The notes under the pieces were generated by a model. It worked only from the letters and a program-made list of their open reading frames with translations. It did no database searches and was not told the DNA's origin. Below are positions 44,101 through 54,499 of a DNA stretch of 64,000 nt, in pieces. Each line of letters begins with the position of its first letter. Position 1 is the stretch's first letter. Where the stretch lies: contig JADLZK010011587.1 of assembly GCA_015847255.1 (NCBI GenBank), positions 1-64,000 of the forward strand, written 5' to 3'. The translations under genes and the position numbers were made by a program. The stretch comes from Hyparrhenia diplandra (Eukaryota; Streptophyta; Magnoliopsida; Poales; Poaceae).

Positions 44101-47100
44101 TCGTCCTCTCTCCTCTTCTTCTCAACCGACGCCAGCGAGCAGAGGAGCAGAGCCAGCGCCGGGGATCTTGCAGGCCGCCGCACCAAGGAGCGTCCGGCAG
44201 GCCACCACGGCCGAATGCGCTGAGAACGCCCGGGAGGGCAGATGCCGTCAGGAAGGGCCACCGGGGCTGGGGGTGCGTCACCTGCAGATCGACAGGGCTG
44301 GGGGCGTGTTGCCAAGTAGGCCGGGGTAGGGGCGCGCTGCCCGCAGGCCACCAGGGGTCGCTGGGGCAGGCCATGCCGCTTGGGAAGGAGCGCCCGCGCA
44401 GTCGATGGGGAAGAAACCCGTTGCCAAAATAATAAAGTTAGGGGAGGAGTAGAGGGCCAACAGCAATAGATGGCGAAGGAGGAAACTCGGGGCCAACAAA
44501 AGTAGGAGTAGGGGGTCTGCTGGAGCTGCGTTTTTAAGCCCCACTACCCAAATCAGGAGTAGGGGGTCAAGTAGGGGTGTTGCTAGAGATGCTCTAACAT
44601 GTGTGAAATATGAGTAGCTAAACTCCTCTGAACTAACTATAGTATCCTTGCTAACCCAGGTTGCTGCTTGATCAGTTAACCAAATAGCTAAAGCTGCTTG
44701 CCAATCCCATATATAACTTAAATTTCAAAATCCAAGTACATTTGTTCAATCTCCTCTGTTCTCCACTTAAAAAAACTCTCTTACATGTTGCAGTTGGCAT
44801 ATCAGAAATTGCCCCAGTGAATAATGTTCTTGACCTTACAAAACTGAACATGCAAATGTTATAACTGAAGATGGTCACTCAAAACAGTTTATATGAATTA
44901 ATTGATAGTTTCAAAAGCAATAAATTGACCTAGATTCTGCTGTTCGCTTTGCCAACCATTGTGTTTCCTTTTTCATTCAGTGTGCCTGGTGTCTAACTAC
45001 ATCTCAGGTTTCAGAAATAGATATAACAATGTTATTATGCATCCGTGAACTAGTTAGGCAGTATCAACAAAACAACATCGAGCTCTCATAAACTATTTAT
45101 GCCTATGGAGGTGCCATAAATACTACTACATCAGCTTCAGAACTGCTGACTTACCTTTTATGATGGCAGTGTTATCTAATTTATGATATTATTGCTTGTT
45201 TCATAGACCAGGCAATATTTCATATAAATGTTCCATAAAATTCTCCAAAACTACCTTTCTTCCCTTTTTTGGCAGAAGAATCAGATGAAACATGAAATGA
45301 ATTGCATATTTGATAGCTTGTGCATAATGTTTTGATTTGATACCATACTCTGCTAGCACCCTTTGCCCCCCAAAACAAACACAATTTGTCTGTTAGAAAC
45401 CTGTCACTAGTGACTTTTGCTAACTATTCATTTGATCCTCGTTGATTGAAAACATATTTTTTTCTGGAACACATAGGAGAGCTGCTTATCATTTTGTTAA
45501 GAGAGAGAGAGAGGGAGAGGGAGCTTACAAACACTCACACCACACACCCAATTCAGGGAACTAAAGCATTAGTAACAGGAAATTTAAAATTTTGAATCAT
45601 GAAGTTCTAGCTCAGTTGTGTAACATGGAAATATGCCAAGTGGGAGCTGAAAGCTTGAAGCAATTGCACTTGTTTATGATGTTACCAGTGTAGTGTAATC
45701 ACTAGTTTATAATAATGTTGACAGTATAAACACTGCTGGTAAATGTTTGGCTTTTAGACTTGTTGTGAATTGGTCTGTTTCACTCACATTTCTATGTCTA
45801 TTCTGTTGTTTTGAAAAGTGAAACCATTTTCATTTTGTGGTGCCATGCAGTTTTACACCTTCCTCGAGACAACTCTTGTCACACTCTCTTTATTGCCTCA
45901 CTTCATAGCCTTCTTCAGTGATGTCGAGATCCCAGGAAGTCCTGCAGCACTTGCAACCACATTTCTCACCTTTGGTAATTGCATTACAGTATTGTTTTCA
46001 AAAAAAAAAAAAAAAAAAGTAATTGCATTACAGTTATATATAAAAAATGCTCTGTATGATTCTTCAGGTATCAACTAAATTGTTCTTTCTTGCAGTGTTG
46101 AATCTGGCCTTTTCCTTGAGCGTTTTTGGTTTTATGATTATGCATATTTCACTTGTTTCTGCTAATACAACAACAATTGAGGCAAGCATCTAGCATTATG
46201 TTGTTAAGCATTTTGTTTGATGTAGAAGATGACATTAATTTGTTACCTTGATGTATAGGCATATGAGAAGAAGACAACTCCACATTGGATATATGATCTT
46301 GGCCGGAAGAGGAATTTTGCTCAGGTTAGTCTGTATTGGATTTTTAGTTTTATAAGAACTTCTGTCAATTATATTTGCTCATCAATTTATAGTAATGATG
46401 CACCAACATATAACTTGATTACTGGCATTTGAAGATGCAAGTAGCTGAGACATCCATGATAGCTTGTCTTATTGTATAACAAAACATTATGAGATTGTGG
46501 TTATTCAAGACTTGATGTGGCACACTGAGTGATACTGTTGGAAATGAACTAATATAGAAACTGATGGAGATGAATTAACGCAAAGTGCCAAACTTGTCTG
46601 AGCAGCAAGGCATGTAAATCTTATTGATTGGAGCTGCTCAAATTTTGGGTGTAATATACTAAAGATCATTTTTTAAGTGGTGATCTAGTTCTCCAAGCTA
46701 AAATTTCATTAATTCACTTATTCCTGTATTTTACCATTCTTCATAAAATGCCAAGATCAGTGAAAAATCAATGGAAAACCCAACAAAGTTGGCAGTCATT
46801 TTTGAAGTCACTGTATTTTATGAACATATATCCAACATCGCTTTTCTTTTTATTCCCCTTATTTTGTATCCATAATACTGCCTGTGTCTGGTGCCATCAT
46901 TTTAAGATGGCTGGCTGGAGACCATGCCCTGAGTGTGTTGAGGATTTATTGTTTATATAGTTCCTTCTAGGAGAAAGAATATCATAGCAATGGGCCTCTC
47001 TACACAATGTACTGATGGACAGAGTCAAACCAGGAAAAAAACATAATATCTTAGGAACCTAATCAGAACAACGTAGGAAATAGAAGTTGGAAAGAAGATG

Positions 47101-47360
47101 CCTTCCAGCCTTCGTAGCCTTGGGCATAGACCTGCATACAGCGATGGTATCAATTGGCTGCTAATACCAGCACATGCAAGTTAGTTTCGTACAAATCTGT
47201 CAAAGACTTTAGTTGACCAATGTTTTGTTATCAGGTTTTTGGGAATGACAGAAAATATTGGTTCATCCCTGCTTACTCAGAAGAGGATATGAGAAGAATT
47301 CCAGCTCTACAGGGTCTTGATTATCCTGTCAGACCAGATGTTGATGGTCAGGAACTGTAA
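41117..47360 (+). CDS. DHHC protein S-acyltransferase (PAT13/14-like), seven exons
   Basis: Exons 41117-41329, 41838-42078, 42480-42571, 45851-45974, 46096-46181, 46259-46324, 47235-47360 give 948 nt, 315 residues, no stop. The enzyme attaches palmitate to cysteines of membrane proteins, usually at Golgi or endomembranes. Start MYRSAGVAMAWNVF matches the family (Arabidopsis PAT14 from memory). There are four membrane helices: SIMILLVLAIVGVTYY; FAVLLLFHFLLAMLLW; the helix around FLETTLVTLSLLPHFIAFF; LNLAFSLSVFGFMIMHISLV. The cysteine-rich domain runs from YCRKCNQLKPPRCHHCSVC through KMDHHCVWVVNCVG, with catalytic DHHC. TTxE-type motif TTTIEAYEKKT follows. All introns are GT-AG except intron 5 (46182-46258), which reads GC-AG. 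Introns hold a TRIM, a SINE-like element, a MITE and L1 scraps. Appears functional. Confidence 0.95.
42143..42431 (+). mobile_element. TRIM/SMART mini LTR retrotransposon in intron 2
   Basis: 289 bp in all. LTR1 is 42143-42212 (TGTTGAAATATTAAG ... AACTTAACA), followed at once by the Met-tRNA PBS TGGTATCAAAGC at 42213. PPT GAGGGGGAG precedes LTR2, 42350-42431 (TGTTGAAATATAAG ... AACTTAATA). Flanks GAATT / GAATC form an imperfect 5-bp TSD. No coding. Size and layout match the SMART class of very small grass LTR elements. The middle of LTR1 (42158-42190) is the exact reverse complement of 42392-42424 in LTR2. Confidence 0.85.
43500..43640 (+). mobile_element. tRNA-derived SINE-like element in intron 3
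   Basis: A pol III box A-like TAGCTCAACTGGTT and a box B-like GGTTGAATTCC lie about 45 bp apart (43515-43575), with GGGTGGGAGATGTGGTCATG between. This is the arrangement of plant SINE heads. The 3' end is T-rich. Ends and TSD are not resolved. Confidence 0.45.
43940..44594. mobile_element. PIF/Harbinger-like element, 655 bp, TSD TAA, in intron 3
   Basis: Left end GAGTATCTCCATCAATACTACC; right end GGTGTTGCTAGAGATGCTC is its imperfect inverse. TAA on both sides (43937-43939 and 44595-44597). A GC-rich centre (44090-44400) carries no recognisable transposase. Confidence 0.7.
45456..45520 (-). mobile_element. L1 (LINE) 3' tail in intron 3, reversed
   Basis: The minus strand reads TTAACAAAATGATAAGCAGC TCTCCTATGTG then a short A-tract. 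It is the same tail motif (AGCTCTCCTGCGTGTTCGAGAAA type) found at 62897-62954 and 63641-63690. The adjacent GAGAGAGAGG run may belong to it. Confidence 0.6.
45991..46018 (+). mobile_element. 28-bp poly-A micro-insertion at the intron 4 donor, 16-bp TSD
   Basis: ATTGTTTTC plus an A-run lies between perfect copies of GTAATTGCATTACAGT (45975-45990 and 46019-46034). The first copy begins with the splice donor GT of exon 4, so the donor has been duplicated. Signature of L1-type retroposition. Confidence 0.8.
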
Positions 47361-49278
47361 TGAAGCAATTTTGCCAGTGTCCTCGTCAGATACCTCAGTG
47401 TTCGATATCTACTGATACGGCTGACAGCATTGCTGATTGTGCTATGCAAGGCATCATCAAATGAAATGTTCACATGTTGATTTTAGTAACCATGAGTGAT
47501 TCATCTGTTGCACTTCATGTGTGTGACGAAGTGGAATTCCTCCTACCATGGCCAGAGGAAGTTTGTTGTGATGTAAATTAGTTTTAGCGCCTGTTTGGAT
47601 GGACCAAATCTTGACATAATCCGCGTGGATTGGGCTGGGTTTCATTCCATCCAAATTTGGCATTAGAGTGTTTCAAATAGTCTTGTACTTCAGTGTAATT
47701 TTGCAATACAAATACAATTTGAGATATTTGTGCCGCTGTTATACACTACCAATAGTAAATGTATAAACGCTGTGTGATTCAGTCGACGTTGTACAATGTA
47801 TTCTTTCCATTGCCCGATTAAGGGCATGTTTTTGTGGGTGTAAAGTTTTTGAGTGTTACTGTAACACATGTGTAACTGTGGAATTAGTGTCAAATCATGG
47901 ATTAATTAGGTTCAAAAGATTTGTCTTACAAAATACATTTTGTACTGTACAATTAGTTACTTTTTATCCACATGTTCCAAACATTCAATGGGGTAGGGCG
48001 TAAAGTTTTTGGGTGTGAACTTAATAGGGCAAGTACTGCTCACGCTGTTGTTCGAGACTGATTTGATTGAACAGCGCTGCTTAGAGCTTCTGCAGTGGAG
48101 GGTCCGTAGCCGGTTCTATAGCGTAAATGCAACAGTAGTACCGGCTCCTATACATGAGCTCGAGTGGACGAAGAACCTGCTTCCATCCATCGAACCTGGC
48201 TGCTACGAATGAAAAATTATGCTATGGGTGTGTTTAGATCCTTGAAAATTATATTGTAGCAAACTAAAAAGCACTGTAACATTTTTCATTTGTTTGTGAT
48301 AAATATTATCTTACCATGGGGTAACAAGGCTTAAAAGAACCATCTCGTAATGTACATTTAAAATATGTAATTAGTTATTTTGTTTATCTACATTTCATAC
48401 TCCAAACATGCGTCTTTTGATGCATTTAATGCTTCGATGTGATGAAAAATTTGGAAATTTTGAAAAAAAGTTAGGGAACTAAGTGGTCTTTGGTTTAGAA
48501 GTCTTAGGACTTTTTTCTAGTCCCTGGGACTTTTTAAAATAGACTCTCCATCAGGATTTTCTAGGGACTTTTAACTAAAGTAGTAAAAAAATTCTGAACC
48601 TGTTTGGTATGGTAGGGATTAAAAGAGACCTTTTTTTAGTCACAATATAAAAAAAAGTCCCTAAACCAAACAGGGCTAAACACACCCATATCTCACTCTC
48701 TCTTGTCTATCTTACTTCGGCTACTAGGAATAAAAAAATCATGCTCTATCTCTCACTCTCTAAATTTGTGCTCTCTCACTCTCTCTTATCTGTCTTGCGG
48801 CTCGTGGCGGTCCTGCTCCTATAGATCCCGTGTGGGTACGATACATTGCGGCCTATTTACTTGATGGAGTCACCTCATTCTTTAGGGCATTTTGTTTTGG
48901 CCAGATTGAATTCCGATCCGGATTACTTACGGACCGTGGATTGAGTGAACCCAGTTGTGTCACTCAATCCGTTGATCAGGTTTTTTTCGCGGACCTCAAG
49001 AGATATGGAATAAATCTGGGTGGTTTGGTATACAAAATGGGTGGATTCAAAGCCAGCCTATTTCAATCTGTCCGTAATAGTTCCTTAATCGAACGCTCAT
49101 TTTAGCACGAACCAGATTCAAAAGTAGGCTAAATCATTATGTTTGGAATGACGCCAATCTGACCAAAACGAACAAGGGCCTCGGGAATAGAGCTAGTTTG
49201 ACACACTGCTCGTGCCTTATGCTATCCAATTCAGCTTTGGGTACAGACTGATTTTTAGTTTAAGCAAATCAAGCATTC
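47361..49278. other. 3' flank of the DHHC gene, MITE-rich
   Basis: The 3' UTR is probably up to about 47700. Then come degraded repeats: 47588-47665 (CCTGTTTGGATGG with its inverse CCATCCAAATTTGG), 47825-47990 and 48228-48470 (GTGTTTAGATCC, CATACTCCAAACATG, typical MITE interiors). No gene recognised. Confidence 0.5.
48483..48676. mobile_element. Tourist/PIF MITE, 194 bp, TSD TAA
   Basis: GTGGTCTTTGGTTTAG at the left and CTAAACCAAACAGGGC at the right are inverted partners. TAA flanks both ends (48480-48482, 48677-48679). Inner GGGACTTTTT/AAAAAAAGTCCC motifs resemble the element at 14993. Confidence 0.75.
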
Positions 49279-49297
49279 AACTATGTTACGGCACGAC

Positions 49298-49466
49298 CTC
49301 TTGTAGCTATCCTACAATTTCATGTAATTACTCCCCTCACAAAAATGATTGTCCTATATAGTTTGAGGGATCATGTATTTCCAAACTGTTGTAACATCTT
49401 AGCAGCGACTTGCTGCTCATTGCAATGAATATATGGGCCTAGGCCCCGTTTTTAAAAAAAAAAAAA
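49298..49466 (+). mobile_element. poly-A retroposon with 19-bp TSD
   Basis: AACTATGTTACGGCACGAC occurs at 49279-49297 and again at 49467-49485. Between them lies 169 bp ending in TTTTT and a long A-run. Long TSD plus A-tail shows target-primed retroposition (5'-truncated LINE or a SINE). It lies about 110 bp upstream of the MBOAT pseudogene's old start. Confidence 0.85.
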
Positions 49467-49890
49467 AACTATGTTACGGCACGACAACTTCGCTGACATA
49501 AAAACGCATCTCTCGCGCCTTTTGACCCATTCTTCTTGTGTGTACAAGTACAACGATACAAGCTGCACGGCGGCGAGCCGCACCGCTCGCGGCCATGGAG
49601 CTCCCTCGGGACAGTATCCATCCCCGTGGTTATCCTTGCTGTTTCGGCCGCCTCGCTGTACACGCGAGCAGGGTCCTCGCGCTTCCGCGCCCAGGCCTCC
49701 CCCGTCTCGCCGCTCTGCTCCGGGTGGTGGCGTTCCTCGCTGCGGTCCCTCTGGCGTTCACCTCGCATGAAGATGGGGACTAAGATTATATAAGTAATTA
49801 GTATATGTAATTATCTATTTGGTAAAAATTAGAAAAGTAGCCCAAGCTTGCTCAAACGTAACTTCCTTGATACATTAATCTATGGATTGG

Positions 49891-49908
49891 TTTTGCTCAA
49901 AAAATAAA
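49891..49908 (+). mobile_element. A-rich micro-insertion with 14-bp TSD
   Basis: TTTTGCTCAAAAAATAAA lies between AATCTATGGATTGG (49877-49890) and AATCTATCGATTGG (49909-49922), one mismatch. Same kind as 12779-12800 and 45991-46018. Confidence 0.6.
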
Positions 49909-50308
49909 AATCTATCGATTGGAGCCTCCACGCACCGTTTCTGATCTACCGTTCTTCCTTCCAGTCGCCGTCGTGGCTGCGCCCTACTGCCCTACCTCAC
50001 GTCCTAACCCAGCCACCACTTACCAGGCGGCCGGGGGTCACTGATCAGCAGCAAGTCGGTAAGTCGCAAGAAGACAAGGACGCCTCAAGACGCAACACAC
50101 AATCTGATTTGCTCCTCACGGTAAGCAACAAGACAAGGGTTATAAATTTTCGCAAATTAGTTACAAGGATTATAAAATTCTAATTAAATATTTTTATTTG
50201 AATATCATAAATGTTACATACCAAGCATTTTAGTTTTTATTACATTATTATTGTTATGTTTCATGGCCTAAACGTGTCTTTGCAAGAACTTGTTATTCAT
50301 ACTATATA

Positions 50309-50503
50309 CTATCTCCATACCCAAAAAACTTGACGTTTAGGACAAGATTTGGGTCAAACATTGAGAATATAAATCAACAATAATTTTTAAGTTGTTGTGT
50401 TTGCAAATGTGAAAACTATATGAATAGATTTGTATTGAAAGTTGTGTTTTGGAGACTGTGTCGCTGTCCTAAATGTCAAGTTTTTTTTGGGATATGAAGG
50501 GTG
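50309..50503. mobile_element. Stowaway MITE, 195 bp, TSD TA
   Basis: Left CTATCTCCATACCCAAAAAA, then CTTGACGTTTAGGAC. The right end, reverse complemented, reads CACCCTTCATATCCC, A-run, ACTTGACATTTAGGAC. TA on both sides (50307-50308, 50504-50505). Interior related to the remnant at 6455-6687. Confidence 0.88.
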
Positions 50504-51432
50504 TATATATAAGAGTATAAATTAGTTCAATGGACCCTTATTTTCTTGCCTGCCCATAGGTCCTTGACATTGTAGAGCCGGCACTGGTCATGCGGGGCGT
50601 GGCGGGCTTCTTCTTCGCGTGGCTCAGCGCGTTCAAGGTCGTCCTCCTCGCCGGTCCGCCGCGGTCCGCTCGATCCCTCCCTCCCAGTCCTCCCTTTCCT
50701 CTTCACTGCGGTGCTCGCCGTCAAACTCAGGCGCCGCAGCGCCGGCGGTACGAACGGCGCGGGACCAGCGTCGTCCAGGGCCAGATTGCTACCCATCATT
50801 TCCTCCTCGCTGAAGGCTGCCGTCATAGCTGCCCTTCTCCGCATCTACCATTTCAAGGACAAGCTGAATTTCTACGCTCGCCTCACGCTATACGGCATCC
50901 ACATGTATTGCTTCGCCGACCTCCTCCTCCCCTGCATCGCGGCCGCTGGCGGGGTGCTCGGTATGGAGCTAGATCCATAGTTCGACAAGTCGTACTTGGC
51001 GTCGTCGCTGCGCGACTTCTGGGGCCGACAGTGGAACCTCATGGTGCTCGCCATCCTCCGGTCGTCGGTCTACGACCCCGTGCGCGCGCGCACGCACTGG
51101 GAGGGCGGCCGACGTTTCATTGCCGTGTTCCTCATGTCCGGGCTCATGCACGAGGTTATTGTGTACTACATCACCCTGCGTTCACCCACGGGGGGATGAC
51201 AGCGTTCTTCCTGCTCCATGGGGTGTCGCTCCATGGGGTGTCCTGCATGGCCGAGGCGTGGTGCACGCGGCGGTCGGCGTCCACGGGTTGGCCGACGGCA
51301 CCGCGCCCTGTGGCCACAGTGCTCGTGGGCGTTTTCATAGCCGGCATGGCGTTCTGGGTGTTCTTTCCTCCCGCCGATCTGCAGAGACGGAGGGGAGGAG
51401 GGGTTGCTGGATGAGTGGGCGGCGGTGGCCGT

Positions 51433-51595
51433 GGCGAATCTAAAAAATAGAGTTATCGGGGTCATCATTAGAATAAGCTAGTGCAATGTGTTGTTTTCTT
51501 AAGGTCATGAACTAATTAAAACCTTAATCTGTACAGGATTAACAAAAATCGTCGGGGACGATGGACCCCGATAAAATACTATAGATTCGCCCCTT
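51433..51595. mobile_element. Mutator-like MITE, 163 bp, 9-bp TSD
   Basis: The left terminus GGCGAATCTAAAAAATAG ... TTATCGGGGTC is mirrored by the right terminus, whose reverse complement reads GGGGCGAATCTATAG ... TTATCGGGGTC. Flanks GGTGGCCGT (51424-51432) and GGTGGCAGT (51596-51604) form a 9-bp TSD with one mismatch. It splits the last codons of the MBOAT pseudogene. Confidence 0.75.
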
Positions 51596-51656
51596 GGTGG
51601 CAGTGTTCTTCATCGGCGCCGGGCAAAAGATGCTCTCCAGTCTTCATGATGTTTGA

Positions 51657-52310
51657 CTTTTTTTTTTCAATCACCCAAGAGACTATTTAGCTTGAAATAT
51701 ATAAATGCTTGAAATGATATTTAGCTTAAGTAGTTTACCATATTAATTTTTTTTTATTTAAAGGGTAGGGATTATATCAGAACTCGTATGGTACATCCCA
51801 AAACTATTTACATGGGAAAAACATGAAATACAAATTTATGGTATTAATTTCATCATCTTCTCTGGTGTTTCTTTCTCGATGTAAGTGATATCCTTGATAA
51901 ACAAAGTATGCAGTCCTTAATTATGTCAAATATGCTGATCAACCCTAAGATTTAGACTTCCCACAAAATCCAACATTCTTCAGCTAGTCCAAAACGTATT
52001 TGAAGCACCGAAAGAACATCAACCGTCGAACCCGTAGTTACCGTACTTATGATGAGTGCCTCGGAGCACCCCTCCCTTGCAGATAATAGCCATAAATTGT
52101 CTCCGACCGACGAAATCAAACGCCTACAATGGCGACCTTGTCGTTGCCATCACCAAAGTTATCATAGGTGACAAGCTTTTGACCTAAAAATATTTGACTT
52201 CATCGATAGGCTTTTTGACTAAACCTAAGCAAAGTATGTGTAAAGAACTGCTATAAACGAGAGATGGGTCCCATCTCCTCACGAAACCTAAGCTAATCTA
52301 TATATCTTAC
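51657..52310. other. intergenic, nothing recognised
   Basis: AT-rich; a few short runs and no open frame of note. Ends at the TSD (CTTAC) of the next LTR element. Confidence 0.5.
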
Positions 52311-52752
52311 TGTCACACCCCAGGCGATGGGGCCCAACGTGGCCGGCAGGGGGGCACCCTAGGCCTGGTGCGCGCCCTCCCGCTGCCGCCACCCTTATGT
52401 GGTTTCTTCGGTAATAGTAATAGTTCGGTTAGGATAAATTAAGATTTTTTTTAGTGTGAAGGAGATATTTTCACTTTATAAGGAAGTCCCCGGATAGGAA
52501 TAAGGACTTGCTTGTACAAGGTATTCCAATATATAAGGAAACCTTTAGAGATTGCTTGAGGTACAAGTCCCATAGGAGGGCTATATAAGCAAGGAGGATG
52601 TAATCTCTTAGGGATAAGCAATAAAGAATATTTTCCCTGCCCTCTTGCTCCAACCGCCGCAGCCCCCCTCTCCCCGTGCGCACGCCCGTCCGCTTGCCCT
52701 AGCACCGCCGCTGCCAGTGTCGCCGCCGCCCTCCCTCGTCGCGGTTGTGACA
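52311..52752 (+). repeat. LTR1 of the non-autonomous Ty3 element
   Basis: 442 bp, TGTCACACCCC to GCGGTTGTGACA. AGGGCTATATAAGCAAGGAG at about 52578 is a TATA-type core promoter; AATAAAGAATATTTTCCC near 52620 is a poly-A signal candidate. Confidence 0.8.
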
Positions 52753-52898
52753 GCTGGTATCCGGAGGCCACTTCGATCCACCCACCACTACGGACACTGA
52801 TTCGAAGAAGCTACTGCAAGACCTCTCCAAGCAGTTCACCACGATCACCAAGCGCCTGGACACGCTCGCCGATCAAGTCTCCATCCTCTCCGGTACCG

Positions 52899-53246
52899 GT
52901 GGACGAACGCATGCGCAAGATCATCCTCGACCTGGAGAAGGACATGAAGTCAGCCATGGAGACGTCCGCGCGTAGCTTCCTCAAGGCCTACAAGGAGAAT
53001 GCCAAGACCGCCGTGGAACCACAGCTAGCAGCGGAGTTGGAGACATGGCTGGCCACCATGCTCGGAGCGGCACTAGCACCGGACGCGGCGCCCCCTAAGA
53101 TGGTGCACGTGCCCCTTCCGAGTCCCCCTCCAGATCACTTCCCGGACTCGCTCCTCACATGCACAAGTTGTCCTTCCCAACGTACGATGGCAAGGAGGAT
53201 CCTCTTCCCTGGATCAACCGTTGTGAGCAATTCTTCAAGACGGTGA
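52899..53246 (+). pseudogene. gag N-terminal fragment of the Ty3 element
   Basis: MDERMRKIILDLEKDMKSAM is the helical gag start. Past 53155 the frame slips, and in another frame HKLSFPTYDGKEDPLPWINR CEQFF continues the capsid. Most of the capsid core that normally follows is deleted: FFKTVTDWACFAQYVNERFG runs straight to the NPLGELASLRKIGTVDEY region, with a stop (TGA) at about 53300. Confidence 0.7.
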
Positions 53247-53380
53247 CAGATTGGGCATGCTTCGCCCAATATGTAAATGAGCGCTTCGGTCCAGCAACCT
53301 GACGCAATCCGCTAGGCGAGCTAGCATCTCTTCGCAAGATAGGCACCGTCGATGAGTACACGGAGCAGTTCCTGGCGCAC

Positions 53381-54499
53381 GTGGCACGCGCCGGGCACCT
53401 CGACGATCAGCAACAAGTCAACATCTACACAACAGGACTTGATGAGCCGCTGAAGACTGACGTCGAGCTACAGAATCCCAAGGACATCGAGACAGCCATG
53501 TTGCTCGCTAGGGAGTACGAACGACACCTCACCATCCTCTACAACCCCGGCAAGACAGCACCGCTGTGGGGTAGGGCGCCACCCCCATTGGCGCTACCAG
53601 CAGCGTCACTGGCGACGACACCCCCGACGACAGCGACATCGACTCAGTCGTTCAAGTGGATGACTCCGGAGGAGATAATGGAACGACGCAAGGCGGGATT
53701 GTGCTTCAACTATGACGAGCCGTTCTCGCGTGGTCACAAGTGCAAGCACCTCTTTGACATCACGGTCTTCGACGACTACGACGACGACAAGGACGGCGCC
53801 CCCGCACAGGACAACGCCGACTTGAGGGTCCTCATCGGGGATCCCAACTCCCCGGTACGTGGTGTCCACTCTCTCTACCTCGTCAGAATAATTTCAGACA
53901 CTAGCGTCAGCATCGTTGTCGACTCAGGAGCCACACACAACTACGTCGACCCTAGCATGGTGGCTGCTGCCAGACTCCGCACGCAGCCAGTCCAGGTGAC
54001 AGTCACCGCTGGCATAGGCACCACGTCGACATGCCAGGCAGCGGCATACGACGTGCCAGTGCGGATTGACACCGACATCTTCGACATCGATGCCTACGTC
54101 CTCCACATCGGTAGTGACATCGACATCATCTTCGGCATGCCATGGCTGGCAAGCTTGGGGAAGGTGACCTGGGACTTCAAATCGAACGAGTTGGCATACT
54201 ACAGACAGGGGCAGGCTAGGACATTCATGCAAGCACCACCTCCACGCGTCGACACGGAGGCACCCAGGACAGGCCAGCGCGGCCTAGCCTCCACGCCGGC
54301 GCTAGAGGCTTCGCCTCACGTCTCGGCAAGCTCCCGAGGCATGCCAACGCCCTTGACCTCTACAACACATCATCAAGCGGCTTCGTCCAGCTACGTCAAG
54401 CGACACTTGAGGAGCACCACCTACGGTGGATATCCCTTAACATCACCACGGCGCCACTGCTCTGGCTTGGACGTTGGAGGATGGCTTCCTCCTCTTTGA
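53381..54499 (+). CDS. gag C-terminus, zinc knuckle and retropepsin of the Ty3 element
   Basis: Open frame of 372 residues. The end of capsid reads QQQVNIYTTGLDEPLKTDVE and AMLLAREYERHLTIL. A CCHC-like knuckle CFNYDEPFSRGHKC follows (second Cys replaced by Tyr). Then a retropepsin domain: SIVVDSGATHNYVDPSMVAA with intact catalytic DSG, and IDIIFGMPWLASLGKVTWDF. The frame has no RT; after the protease it turns into an unrelated Ser/Thr-rich tail and stops at 54499. The upstream part begins inside gag, so translation would need a fused or reinitiated start. Confidence 0.75.
   Translation: MARAGHLDDQQQVNIYTTGLDEPLKTDVELQNPKDIETAMLLAREYERHLTILYNPGKTAPLWGRAPPPLALPAASLATTPPTTATSTQSFKWMTPEEIMERRKAGLCFNYDEPFSRGHKCKHLFDITVFDDYDDDKDGAPAQDNADLRVLIGDPNSPVRGVHSLYLVRIISDTSVSIVVDSGATHNYVDPSMVAAARLRTQPVQVTVTAGIGTTSTCQAAAYDVPVRIDTDIFDIDAYVLHIGSDIDIIFGMPWLASLGKVTWDFKSNELAYYRQGQARTFMQAPPPRVDTEAPRTGQRGLASTPALEASPHVSASSRGMPTPLTSTTHHQAASSSYVKRHLRSTTYGGYPLTSPRRHCSGLDVGGWLPPL

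Larger units (their letters stand above)
49781..50588. other. 800-bp insertion inside the MBOAT pseudogene
   Basis: Separates LAFTS from MRGVAGF, which are adjacent in the intact gene. Contains the micro-insertion at 49891-49908 and the Stowaway element at 50309-50503. The remainder (49920-50300) is unassigned, and the outer ends show no clear TIR or TSD. Confidence 0.6.
49595..51656 (+). pseudogene. MBOAT wax synthase-like pseudogene (second copy)
   Basis: Homologous along its whole length to the intact gene at 5288-6322. ATG 49595 (MELPRD), SIPVVILAVSAASLYTRA, then a frameshift to LPRLAALLRVVAFLAAVPLA. An inserted block of about 800 bp follows (49781-50588). The gene resumes with MRGVAGFFFAWLSAFKVVLL, AVKLRRRSAGG, LYGIHMYCFADLLLPCIAAA, a TAG at 50978-50980 in place of the Q of MEPQFD, then SSLRDFWGRQWNLMVLAILR and FLMSGLMHEVIVYYITLRSP. 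One extra G after SPTG shifts frame at about 51195. A 15-bp duplication gives LHGVSLHGVS, and a 163-bp MITE interrupts the last codons (51433-51595). The C-terminus ends VFFIGAGQKM and TGA at 51656. Several independent lesions: dead. Confidence 0.92.
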
